This document shows, piece after piece, positions 1-7,149 of a stretch of DNA of 15,818 nucleotides. A model generated the notes under the pieces. That model saw only the letters and a list, made by a program, of their open reading frames with translations. It was not told where the DNA came from and searched no databases. The number at the start of each line of letters is the position of its first letter. Positions within the stretch are counted from its first letter, which is position 1. Source of the DNA: Prevotella sp. CAG:755 (GTDB lineage: Bacteria > Bacteroidota > Bacteroidia > Bacteroidales > Bacteroidaceae); NCBI GenBank assembly GCA_000431275.1, contig HF989241.1, positions 41,164 through 56,981 on the forward strand. Direction: 5' to 3'. The translations under genes and the position numbers were made by a program.

Positions 1-514
1 GAAAAGTAATGATACTGCCGTTGCGTGCATACCGCCTGACGTTGAGCAGGACGTCCCTGCCGTTGAGGCGTGTCGAATAGTCGCGCGTGACAAGATCCCA
101 CATGATAACGCGGTAGTGCATACGCACGGCGATGTACTGCTCCCACTTCATCCATCCGTGGGGCGGGCGGAACAAGTCGGTCTGCAAGAGTTCATTCGCC
201 TTGTCCACATTGCGCAGATAGCCACGGATGCCGTGGCGCAGGCCGCCGATGTGGTTGAACGTATGGTTGCCCAAGCGGTGGCCGCGGCCGCGCACCATCT
301 CGAACACATCGGGATGCTTGCGCACGTTGTCGCCGACCATGAAGAACGTCGCTTTGACGCCATAATGGTCAAGCACGTCGAGCACCCACGGCGTTACCTC
401 TGGAATGGGGCCGTCGTCGAACGTCAGGTAGACAGCCCTTTCGCGCGGGTCCATCCGCCAGATCGCCTTGGGATAAAGCCAGCGAAGCCAGACAGAAGGT
501 TGTTCGATAATCAT
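1..514 (-). CDS. Polysaccharide deacetylase, NodB homology domain (3' end outside window)
   Basis: This is probably a metal-dependent deacetylase of N- or O-acetylated cell-envelope or capsular sugars (carbohydrate esterase family 4). About 171 residues are visible and the reading frame is still open at the left edge. NodB motifs appear in order: TFDDGP at residues 31-36 (catalytic base D33, metal ligand D34), HTFNH at 84-88 (metal-binding H84 and H88), RPPHG at 116-120, and MWDLVTRDYS from 138. No signal peptide is visible: the protein opens MIIEQPSVWLRWLYP and the domain starts near residue 25, so a cytoplasmic or membrane-edge location is likely. The start at 514 was chosen because it is the first ATG after the upstream terminator and leaves a complete domain. 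No ribosome-binding site is evident. The substrate is unknown. Adjacency to the DUF2723 glycosyltransferase-like gene suggests a shared role in envelope glycan or glycoprotein processing. Confidence 0.93.
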   Translation of the reverse strand, partial: MIIEQPSVWLRWLYPKAIWRMDPRERAVYLTFDDGPIPEVTPWVLDVLDHYGVKATFFMVGDNVRKHPDVFEMVRGRGHRLGNHTFNHIGGLRHGIRGYLRNVDKANELLQTDLFRPPHGWMKWEQYIAVRMHYRVIMWDLVTRDYSTRLNGRDVLLNVRRYARNGSIITF

Positions 515-527
515 AAACAGGCTGGAC

Positions 528-586
528 AAAAAAAGAACCAGGTGTGGAGGCGCCGGCCACACTGCGGGCACGCACTCCACACCTGG
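528..586 (-). terminator. Strong rho-independent terminator after the DUF2723 gene
   Basis: A perfect 12-bp inverted repeat has arms at 538-549 and 575-586 (minus strand 5' CCAGGTGTGGAG, matched by CTCCACACCTGG). The stem extends inward by GCG/CGC past a one-base bulge. On the minus strand it is followed directly by TTCTTTTTTTG, with the run of seven T at 528-534. The hairpin begins 6 nt after the TAA of the DUF2723 gene. There is no T-run on the plus-strand side, so it acts on minus-strand transcription. The T-tract ends only 13 nt before the next gene's ATG. Confidence 0.9.
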
Positions 587-592
587 ATGGGA

Positions 593-3500
593 TTAGTTGG
601 GCTGTATGGCCATCATCAGCATCGGTCCGATGCGTCCGTCGACCATACCTTTCACGAATTTCTCGTACTCTGCCGCATGTTTCGATCCGCAGTCGCGCAA
701 ACCGTTAGTGACGGCCGAGAGGAAAATGTACTGTCGATAGCAATCCGTAGCATAGGTGCGGAGACGCTCGTCACTGAGAGTGTTGTACCAGTTCACGTAC
801 TGGCGGCAGTTCTTGCCTATGGCGAGCAGAATGCGCTCGGCTTCCTGAGGTTTTCCCGCAAGACGCCATGCGGCGGGCAGCATGAAACGATTGTCAGAAT
901 AACTAAGGCCAACGCTTACGGGGTCGTAAGGCACGTTGTAGGACGGAATCATCTTCTTTCCATATTCCAAGAGTTTCAACGCCTCGTCTTTCTTGCCCTC
1001 GCGGATAAGCTGCATGGCAGTCTGCGAGAGGACGTTGCGGTGCGTGTAGCACATACGCATCACCGTCTCGTCGAGGTAGAGTCCTTTCTGGTCAATTCCG
1101 CCGAACTTGAAGCGGTTCATGAAGTTGTCATACATACGGTCGGCGTCGATGACTTGCCCGCCTGTGTTGAACGGCGTAATGCGCGAGGCGAGGCCTTCCT
1201 GGATGAGATAAGGCGTCAGACCGGCGTGGTTGCTCTCTCCTACGGTGATGGAAATGTACAGGGGACGCGTCCAATTGCTCTGTGCGAGCATTTCGTACAT
1301 CATAGCTTGCGCCTTCGTCACGTAGCTTTTCGAGATGCGGATCGGCATGACCGAAGGAATGGAATCCTTGCCGAACGGAAGCTTCATGCCGGAACGGAGG
1401 ATGGCTTCTTTGTCGACTTTCACCACGACACTGTCTGTCGGGAAGAAACCTATCTCCGGATTGCGCACAAAGTTGTCGAGAATGAATTTCAGGTCATACG
1501 GATCAACGCCCGGTGTCACCGACTTCATCTCGTCGAGCTCGGCTTTATAGCGGGGCAGGACGCGGAAGATGTCGTGCTGCCCATTGTCCACATACTCGTA
1601 GCGTTTCCACGTAATAGGAAGCGAGGGCGAATCATAGGCCGGGCGACGCATCTGGTCGATGTACCAGTCGGTCTGCAAGTAAGAGAGGTTGCAGACACGG
1701 GCGTCGGTGCGGACACCCTCGGAGTCCTGATTGTACCACAAGGGGAAGGTGTCGTTGTCACCGTTGGTGAAGATGACCGGTCCGCCGCTGTCGGGGAGCG
1801 ACATGAGGTAGTTCGCGCCGAAATCGCGACAGGTGTAGCGTCCCGAACGGTCGTGGTCGTCCCACGTCTGGCTGACCATCTGCAACGGAACGCAGAGGCA
1901 GACCAACGAAGCGATGACGGCGGCCGGCATACGACCGACTTTCAAACGTTCGAGACCGCGGGCAACAGCTGCCACGCCGAGACCGATCCAAATGGCAAAG
2001 GCATAGAACGAACCGGCGTAGGCATAATCACGTTCACGCGGTTCATTCGGCGTCTGGTTCAGGTAGAGCACAATGGCGATACCTGTCATGAAGAAGAGGA
2101 AGAACACCACCCAGAATTGCTGGATGCCCTTTTCTCCGCGGAAAGCCTGCCAGAAGAGGCCCAGCAAGCCGAGGATGAGCGGCAGGCAATAGAACACGTT
2201 GTGCCCCTTGTTGTTTTTCAACACATCGGGCAGGGCGTCCTGGTCGCCGAGCCGGGCATTGTCGATGAACGAGATACCCGTCAGCCAGTTGCCGTGCTCC
2301 AACTCGCCACGCCCTTGCAGGTCATTCTGACGACCGGCAAAGTTCCACATGAAATAACGCCAGTACATGAAGTTCAGCTGGTAGGAGAAGAAGAAACGGA
2401 AGTTCTCCAACTGCGTCGGCATCTTTACCGTATAAGTCTCACCGTTAGGATAGGTGCCCACGACGTCGTGCCCCTCCACGCCGCCAAGCCATGCCTCGTA
2501 GTCAGCGGCGTGACCGGAATCATGCATACGGGGGAAGAACATGTTCTGGGCGTACTTGTATTCTCCGCGGTCGCCCACCGTTTCATAGCGGTCGGGCTCG
2601 TCGGGATTAACCTTCTCATGGCGAACAATGATAGGCGAGCCCTTTTTACGGACGGGGTATCCGTCGTCGCCGTATTCCAACTCGGAAGTATAGGCCTGTC
2701 CATAGAGGAGCGGCTTGGAGCCATACTGCTCACGGTTCAAGTAGGAGCCGAGCGTGAAGACGTCCTCGGGCGAGTTCTGATCCATGGGAGGATTGGCTGT
2801 CGACCTGATCACGATGACGGCATAGGAAGAATAGCCTATCATAATCATGAGCATGCAAAGCAGCGCCGTATTCATGAAGCGCGCTTTCACCAGATAGCTC
2901 TTAGCCTCACGGCGATACATCAGCAGCCAGCCTATGGCGCAAAGGATGAGCAGGCCGACGATGATGCTGCCCACGCTGTAACCGAAGAACGGGATGCCAA
3001 GCAAGCCGACTGAAAGCACGAACGAGAGCATCATCCGCCGGCGGTCGCGGCATACGTAGCTCTCATAGACGCCCCAGACGACGCAGGCGGCCGAAAGGAT
3101 GATATAGATGATCAAACCGGTGTTAAAGCTCATGCCGAGCACATTGACGAACAGAAGTTCAAACCAGCCTCCCACTTTTACGATACCTGGGACAATGCCG
3201 TAGAGCACTAAGGCGATAATCACGACCGATATGGCCAGTGCTACCAGAGAGCCACGCGCGGTCGGGTGCTCGGCACGGCGGTAATAGTAGACAAGCACCA
3301 AGGCACAAATACAAAGGAGGTTGAGCAAGTGGACGCCGATGGAGAGGCCCACAAGGTAGGCGATGAGCACCAGCCAGCGGTCGGAATGAGGCTGGTCGGC
3401 GACTTCTTCCCATTTAAGGATGAGCCAGAACACCACGGCGGTGAAGAGCGACGAAGAGGCATAGACTTCGCCCTCGACGGCGGAGAACCAGAATGTGTCG

Positions 3501-3901
3501 CTCCACGTGTAAGCCAACGCGCCCACAACGCCGCAACCGACGATGAGCACCATGTGTGCGGCGCTGTCTACGACGCCGCCGGGACACAGCAGTTTGCGCG
3601 CGAGGTGCGTAATGCTCCAAAACAGGAACAGTATACACCCGGCCGAGAATAGGGCCGACATGAGGTTCACCATCATCGCCGCTTTCGACGGGTCGTCGGT
3701 GAAAAGCGTGAAAAAGTTACCCATCAACATGAAGAAGGGTGCGCCGGGCGGGTGGCCGACTTCCAGTTTATACGCTGTGGTGATGAACTCGGGACAATCC
3801 CAGAAGCTGGCCGTCGGCTCGATTGTGGAGCAATACGTGAAAGCGGCGACGGCAAAGATAAGCCAACCAACAATGTTGTTGACCAGTCTGTACTGTTTCA
3901 T
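593..3901 (-). CDS. DUF2723 family polytopic membrane protein, GT-C glycosyltransferase-like
   Basis: The protein has 1102 residues. The N-terminal half (about 10-360) contains many hydrophobic segments, with further segments near 570-610 and 630-680. The C-terminal half is soluble and ends in helical TPR-like sequence near 960-1045. The family signature is clear: FWDCPEF at 33-39, HPPG at 50-53, NGDNDTFPLWY at 713-723 and a following TDWYIDQ. The first-loop acidic residues (D35, E38) sit where GT-C enzymes keep catalytic carboxylates. DUF2723 includes eukaryotic TMEM260, a protein O-mannosyltransferase. The bacterial function is not settled, so lipid-linked sugar transfer to exported proteins or glycans is inference. 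The frame is open up to an ATG at 3955, but the ATG at 3901 was chosen because MKQYRLVNNI followed at once by a membrane segment is the usual N-terminus, as I recall it, and the extra 18 residues look like leader sequence. A strong terminator follows. Confidence 0.93.
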   Translation of the reverse strand: MKQYRLVNNIVGWLIFAVAAFTYCSTIEPTASFWDCPEFITTAYKLEVGHPPGAPFFMLMGNFFTLFTDDPSKAAMMVNLMSALFSAGCILFLFWSITHLARKLLCPGGVVDSAAHMVLIVGCGVVGALAYTWSDTFWFSAVEGEVYASSSLFTAVVFWLILKWEEVADQPHSDRWLVLIAYLVGLSIGVHLLNLLCICALVLVYYYRRAEHPTARGSLVALAISVVIIALVLYGIVPGIVKVGGWFELLFVNVLGMSFNTGLIIYIILSAACVVWGVYESYVCRDRRRMMLSFVLSVGLLGIPFFGYSVGSIIVGLLILCAIGWLLMYRREAKSYLVKARFMNTALLCMLMIMIGYSSYAVIVIRSTANPPMDQNSPEDVFTLGSYLNREQYGSKPLLYGQAYTSELEYGDDGYPVRKKGSPIIVRHEKVNPDEPDRYETVGDRGEYKYAQNMFFPRMHDSGHAADYEAWLGGVEGHDVVGTYPNGETYTVKMPTQLENFRFFFSYQLNFMYWRYFMWNFAGRQNDLQGRGELEHGNWLTGISFIDNARLGDQDALPDVLKNNKGHNVFYCLPLILGLLGLFWQAFRGEKGIQQFWVVFFLFFMTGIAIVLYLNQTPNEPRERDYAYAGSFYAFAIWIGLGVAAVARGLERLKVGRMPAAVIASLVCLCVPLQMVSQTWDDHDRSGRYTCRDFGANYLMSLPDSGGPVIFTNGDNDTFPLWYNQDSEGVRTDARVCNLSYLQTDWYIDQMRRPAYDSPSLPITWKRYEYVDNGQHDIFRVLPRYKAELDEMKSVTPGVDPYDLKFILDNFVRNPEIGFFPTDSVVVKVDKEAILRSGMKLPFGKDSIPSVMPIRISKSYVTKAQAMMYEMLAQSNWTRPLYISITVGESNHAGLTPYLIQEGLASRITPFNTGGQVIDADRMYDNFMNRFKFGGIDQKGLYLDETVMRMCYTHRNVLSQTAMQLIREGKKDEALKLLEYGKKMIPSYNVPYDPVSVGLSYSDNRFMLPAAWRLAGKPQEAERILLAIGKNCRQYVNWYNTLSDERLRTYATDCYRQYIFLSAVTNGLRDCGSKHAAEYEKFVKGMVDGRIGPMLMMAIQPN

Positions 3902-3969
3902 AAGCGGAGTTCGCTGTTTTTTTATGAGTGGATTTATGATTTCAGTCGGTGTCATAGCACTATTCCGGG

Positions 3970-3977
3970 CAAAAATA
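3970..3977 (-). promoter_or_regulatory. Candidate -7 promoter element for the DUF2723 gene
   Basis: The minus strand reads TATTTTTG, matching the Bacteroidetes -7 consensus TAnnTTTG. It would place transcription start roughly 60 nt upstream of the ATG at 3901. I see no clear TTTG -33 element at the expected 19-21 nt upstream, so the call rests on one element and on position. Confidence 0.45.
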
Positions 3978-4047
3978 CGCAGAATTTTCGGGACAGGCGT
4001 AGAATTCGGACTTTTTTGAGAATTGCCGGCTACGGCGGGAGCAAAAA

Positions 4048-4110
4048 GGCTCAGCCGTTCTGTATTTTCTGTCAGTTATTTAGAAATTCCTGTCAGCCGT
4101 CACGTTCCGA
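4048..4110 (+). repeat. Repeat copy A: three 21-nt units, including the 33-nt shared core
   Basis: Three consecutive 21-nt units start at 4048, 4069 and 4090. The first is degenerate (GGCTCAGCCG...); the second and third both begin CTGTCAG. The sequence at 4069-4101, containing GTCAGTTATTTAGAAATT and then CTGTCAGCCGTC, recurs nearly unchanged in two other intergenic spaces: 8528-8560 inverted and 13610-13642 direct. Copy A differs from the 13610 copy at a single base. The function is unknown. Confidence 0.8.
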
Positions 4111-4206
4111 CGGGCTGCCGGTTTGTGGAAACGGGTAGCCGTCACGACAATCACCCTGCCATGGACGTCATTCATACAGCACTGCCCAGGAAGGCACCTG
4201 CCCCAT

Positions 4207-4854
4207 TCAGTCCCGCTCCGTCACCCGGCGGTCGACATGGACGACGCGACAGGCGGCATAGTCTATGGCGGCAGGATTGTGCGTCACGAGCACCACGGCC
4301 TTGTGGTGGCGGAACGCGCGGAGCCGGCCGTATAGCGCTTCACGGTGTTCGGCGTCCAAATATGTGTCAGGCTCGTCGAGCACAAGCAGGTCGGGCGACG
4401 AGACCACGGCCCGTGCATAGAGCACGCGCTGCAACTGCCCGCCGCTAAGTTCGGACACAAGACGTCCCGACAGTCCGTCGAGCTGACATTCCGTGAGCAC
4501 TTCGTCAACGCGTGCGCGCTGCGCCGCCGTAAACGGCCGCCAGAAAGGCTTCCGGCAGTTAAGGCCCGAGAAAACGATCTCGCGCACCGTGACGGGAAAC
4601 TGACGGTCAATGCGTTGATACTGGGGCTGATAGCCCATCACAAGACAGGGCCGGCGCCACAGCACGCCGCCAGCAGCCTTTTTCAAGCCGAGAATCATGC
4701 GCACGAGTGTCGTCTTTCCTCCTCCGTTCGGCCCGGTCAGGGTCACGAAGTCTCCCTCTGATAGGGTCAGGTCAACACCCTCCAAAACCGTCCGCGCTCC
4801 GTAGGCGGCCGAAACACCCGCAAAGCGGACTAACGTGCCTTCACTTCTTTCCAT
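4207..4854 (-). CDS. ABC transporter ATP-binding protein, zinc/manganese type (ZnuC-like)
   Basis: This 215-residue nucleotide-binding subunit would power metal import. All core motifs are intact: Walker A GPNGGGKTT at 41-49, Q-loop GYQPQ at 74-78, signature LSGGQ at 136-140, Walker B LLVLDEP at 156-162 with D-loop D167, and switch histidine H192 in VTHN. The text around FPVTVREIVFSGL resembles the metal-chelate (ZnuC/MntB-like) branch. The protein ends soon after the H-loop, shorter than the roughly 250 residues common for ZnuC, so it lacks a C-terminal extension. Its ATG lies inside the end of the substrate-binding gene (14-nt overlap, different frame), which implies translational coupling with that gene. 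No permease gene follows. The metal, zinc or manganese, cannot be decided from sequence. Confidence 0.9.
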   Translation of the reverse strand: MERSEGTLVRFAGVSAAYGARTVLEGVDLTLSEGDFVTLTGPNGGGKTTLVRMILGLKKAAGGVLWRRPCLVMGYQPQYQRIDRQFPVTVREIVFSGLNCRKPFWRPFTAAQRARVDEVLTECQLDGLSGRLVSELSGGQLQRVLYARAVVSSPDLLVLDEPDTYLDAEHREALYGRLRAFRHHKAVVLVTHNPAAIDYAACRVVHVDRRVTERD

Positions 4855-5722
4855 GAGCTATCTCGTAAGCCACGCGGGTCATCTCGCCGGGCCAGTCATA
4901 CGCCAACGGGTCGACCGTCGCCACCCGGGCACCGACGTCGCGGGCTATCTGACTGACGGCCGAGGGATCGTATTCTTTCTGTACGAGCACCACCTCGACC
5001 TGCTCGCTGCGGCAGCGGCTGACCAGACGGCGCAACTGAGCCGGAGTCGGCTCACGGCCTTCACTCTCGATGCTGATCTGCCGCAGGCCGTAGTCACGGG
5101 CAAAATGGCCAAAGGCCGGGTGATAGACAAGGAAGCTGCGATGACGTACGTCAGCGAGTATGCGGCGCACCACGCCGTCGACACTGTCGATGCGTGCCGT
5201 CAGGCTGTCAAGGCGTCGCCGGTAGTCCGGCGTGCCGGCCGAATCAAGTTCACAAAGAGCCCGACAGATGTTACGGGCTATGACCCTGGCCCCTCCCGGC
5301 GACGTCCAAGTGTGCGGGTCGGTCACGGTGACCATCCGCACGGTATGACGGCGTTCCTCGCGAACGGGTTCAATGCCCTCCGAGGTGTCATAGACTTTCA
5401 GGCCGGGAGCGTTGTCGACAAACTTGGCCATCCACGTCTGTTCAAAACCGAGTGTGCCTACGCGGAAATAGGCCACGCTGTTGTCGAGGTCGACGAGCTG
5501 CTGAGGCGACGGCTCATAAGTTTCAGGACTGCTGCCACCCGGCACCATTGTCACAACTCGCATACGGTCGCCTGCTATCTGTTCGGTGAAGTAGCGCAGC
5601 GGTTCGATGCTCACCACGACGACAGGCCGGTCGCCAACAGGCACCTGCTCGCTCCGGCACGCAGTCAGACAGCACACGATGAACAGGCTAAGCCATAGGG
5701 AAAGATGTCGTATTTCCTTCAT
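4841..5722 (-). CDS. Metal ABC transporter substrate-binding lipoprotein (ZnuA-like, cluster 9)
   Basis: This 293-residue protein would bind a divalent metal outside the inner membrane and deliver it to an ABC importer. The N-terminus has a lipoprotein signal: a hydrophobic stretch at 7-20 and lipobox LTAC with lipidated C22. The family pattern PGGSSPETYEPSPQQ lies at 61-75, DPHTW at 135-139, YHPAFGHFARDYG at 200-212 and DPLAYDW at 271-277. Metal ligands inferred by alignment with ZnuA are E67 (in place of the usual histidine), H137, H201 and D271. The histidine-rich loop of many ZnuA proteins is absent. The gene starts 11 nt after the YqaA-like gene's stop and overlaps the ATPase gene by 14 nt, so these are one transcription unit. 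ZnuA (zinc) is the best guess; manganese or iron remain possible. Confidence 0.9.
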   Translation of the reverse strand: MKEIRHLSLWLSLFIVCCLTACRSEQVPVGDRPVVVVSIEPLRYFTEQIAGDRMRVVTMVPGGSSPETYEPSPQQLVDLDNSVAYFRVGTLGFEQTWMAKFVDNAPGLKVYDTSEGIEPVREERRHTVRMVTVTDPHTWTSPGGARVIARNICRALCELDSAGTPDYRRRLDSLTARIDSVDGVVRRILADVRHRSFLVYHPAFGHFARDYGLRQISIESEGREPTPAQLRRLVSRCRSEQVEVVLVQKEYDPSAVSQIARDVGARVATVDPLAYDWPGEMTRVAYEIAHGKK

Positions 5723-5733
5723 TACTCACACAT

Positions 5734-6183
5734 TTAATATAAAGAGACAAGGAACACCACGGCGTAGTAACGCAATCCCTTGCCGATGAAGATGGTCAGC
5801 ACGGAAGGCAGCCAACTCACACGCAGGTAACCCATCGCCACGGTAATCAGTTCGCCGACGACAGGCACCCAGCTCAACAGTCCGCCCCAGGCACCATAGC
5901 GGTGCACCCATCGCCGGCCGCGGTCCAGCTTGTCGGGCGTGACGCGGGCGAAACGCGCGATCCACTCCTCCCGGCCCAGTCGCCCGATGCCGTAGTTGAG
6001 CAGGCCGCCCAACGTGTTGCCTAACGTGCCCCACAAGACAAGCCCCCAAGGGTCGGCACCCCCCAACTGGAGCGCAGCCATTACCACCTCAGAACTGAAC
6101 GGAAGAATGCTGCCTGCCAAAAAGGCGGAAATGAACATCCCCAACTGTCCGTGCTGAATCAGAAAGTCGACAAGGGTATCCAT
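5734..6183 (-). CDS. YqaA/DedA-like membrane protein (VTT/SNARE-associated domain)
   Basis: This small inner-membrane protein of 149 residues resembles the short YqaA branch of the DedA superfamily. Family-like elements are the re-entrant segment GSILPFSSE at 24-32, GNTLGGLLNYGIGRLG at 55-70, and the second helical-hairpin motif WVPVVGELITVAMGYLR at 105-121. Other hydrophobic segments lie at about 14-40 and 125-147. DedA proteins affect membrane homeostasis, and some members flip lipid carriers such as undecaprenyl phosphate; whether this short branch does is unknown. The gene starts inside the end of the upstream membrane gene (25-nt overlap) and ends 11 nt before the metal-binding lipoprotein gene, so it is part of the purD-led unit. 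Confidence 0.88.
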   Translation of the reverse strand: MDTLVDFLIQHGQLGMFISAFLAGSILPFSSEVVMAALQLGGADPWGLVLWGTLGNTLGGLLNYGIGRLGREEWIARFARVTPDKLDRGRRWVHRYGAWGGLLSWVPVVGELITVAMGYLRVSWLPSVLTIFIGKGLRYYAVVFLVSLY

Positions 6184-7106
6184 GGTGCAAGATGATTAAA
6201 CACGGACAGGGCGACAAGCAACACCAGCGAAGCAACGAACCAGACGTTCATGCCCCAGCCACGCGCCAGAGCCAAGTAGTGGCCGACAATCGGCGACGAC
6301 GTCAACACGTAGAGAGGGAAAAGCACGGCATAGTGCTGCGGTTGGGCGATGAGGAGCACTGCCATGAGGAGCGCCTGCGTCGTCAGAAGCCTATGGTACA
6401 TGCGGACGCGGATCTTGTCGTTGTACGAGGTGCGGCTGAAGTGGCCAGAGGCGATCACAAGATAGAACGTGAGGAACCCGAAACTGACCGCGACAGGCAG
6501 AGGAACACTACCGTAGTCCGGAACAGCAAATTCGCCCAGTCCAGACAGGAATCCGAACGCCGTGTCAAAACGATTCTGCCACGCGGCATATCCTCCGTAA
6601 ATCCAGTAGGGCAACGTCAGTCCCACAATGGCGGACGACCAGACACGGAGGCCGTAGACACGCAACCGCACAAACATGGCTCCCCACAGGAAAGGCACGA
6701 AGTAAAGCCACTGAGGGAAGAAAAAGCTCCCCACGCCGAGGAAGACAAATGCATGGAACACGTCGGACTCGGGACGTGGCTTCTGATAAGCCCGGAAAAG
6801 GAAAGAATAAAGCCCCAACGCACAGGCGGCCGGAACGAGCGCAGTGCCCCAACCGGCCATGAACGGACAGGCCGCCGCAAAGGCAAGCATCCACGCGCTG
6901 ATGAGCCTGGAACGGATGCGCAGCAGCATGAACGCATCGTTCCACCAGGCGACAAGTATTCCAGTCACAGCCGTCCCTGCGAGTGTCCCGCCGACTGCAA
7001 GCGTAGGCGGGACACTGAAAAGCCATGACAGCACGAGCCACACCATCGCCACACTGAGCGTGGCGCTCGACGTGGCGACGCGATGTTGGAACGTATGTTC
7101 GTACAT
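6159..7106 (-). CDS. Polytopic inner-membrane protein of unknown function
   Basis: This protein has 315 residues and about nine to eleven hydrophobic segments, roughly at 16-31, 35-53, 70-103, 117-148, 156-172, 203-220, 240-278 and 286-305. There is no signal peptide or soluble domain. A polar, probably cytoplasmic, loop carries YQKPRPESDVFHAF at 107-120, followed by GVGSFFFPQWLYF. This loop and the aromatic GLTLPYWIYGGY at 162-173 look like family-specific landmarks, but I cannot name the family with confidence (an uncharacterised Bacteroidetes DUF is likely). It does not show the pattern of ABC-3 metal permeases and is not adjacent to the ATPase gene, so I do not assign it as the missing permease. 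It lies 43 nt after purD and overlaps the YqaA-like gene by 25 nt. Confidence 0.85.
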   Translation of the reverse strand: MYEHTFQHRVATSSATLSVAMVWLVLSWLFSVPPTLAVGGTLAGTAVTGILVAWWNDAFMLLRIRSRLISAWMLAFAAACPFMAGWGTALVPAACALGLYSFLFRAYQKPRPESDVFHAFVFLGVGSFFFPQWLYFVPFLWGAMFVRLRVYGLRVWSSAIVGLTLPYWIYGGYAAWQNRFDTAFGFLSGLGEFAVPDYGSVPLPVAVSFGFLTFYLVIASGHFSRTSYNDKIRVRMYHRLLTTQALLMAVLLIAQPQHYAVLFPLYVLTSSPIVGHYLALARGWGMNVWFVASLVLLVALSVFNHLAPWIPLSTF

Positions 7107-7149
7107 GTTCAGCGCTTTGACAGGTCAGACGTGGCGGGCAACGCGGAAC

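Larger units (their letters stand above)
3902..4206. other. Intergenic region with promoter candidate and 21-nt-unit repeat
   Basis: This 305-bp non-coding stretch lies between the end of the ABC ATPase gene and the start of the DUF2723 gene. It holds an A-rich stretch just upstream of the DUF2723 start (minus-strand AAAAAAAC at 3914-3921), a candidate -7 element at 3970-3977, repeat copy A at 4048-4110, and an imperfect hairpin around 4109-4143 (GACGG/CCGTC arms, no T-run) that might end the upstream operon. It is too short for the missing ABC permease, and I found no convincing small gene in it. Confidence 0.6.

Noticed and set aside
116..3013. Plus-strand open frame of 965 codons antisense to the DUF2723 and deacetylase genes
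   Set aside because: It is in exact codon phase with the sense genes, so antisense stops need the sense codons TTA, CTA or TCA, which these GC-rich genes avoid. The translation shows no domain and spans two genes plus a terminator.
3543..4138. Plus-strand frames crossing the intergenic region near 3902-4206
   Set aside because: They start antisense inside the DUF2723 gene, run through its promoter region and the repeat, and have no domain or plausible start signals.
6159..7106. The 315-residue membrane protein as the missing metal ABC permease
   Set aside because: It lies two genes away from the binding protein and ATPase and lacks the glycine/alanine-rich helix pattern of ABC-3 permeases. 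It has a different polar loop and too many hydrophobic segments.
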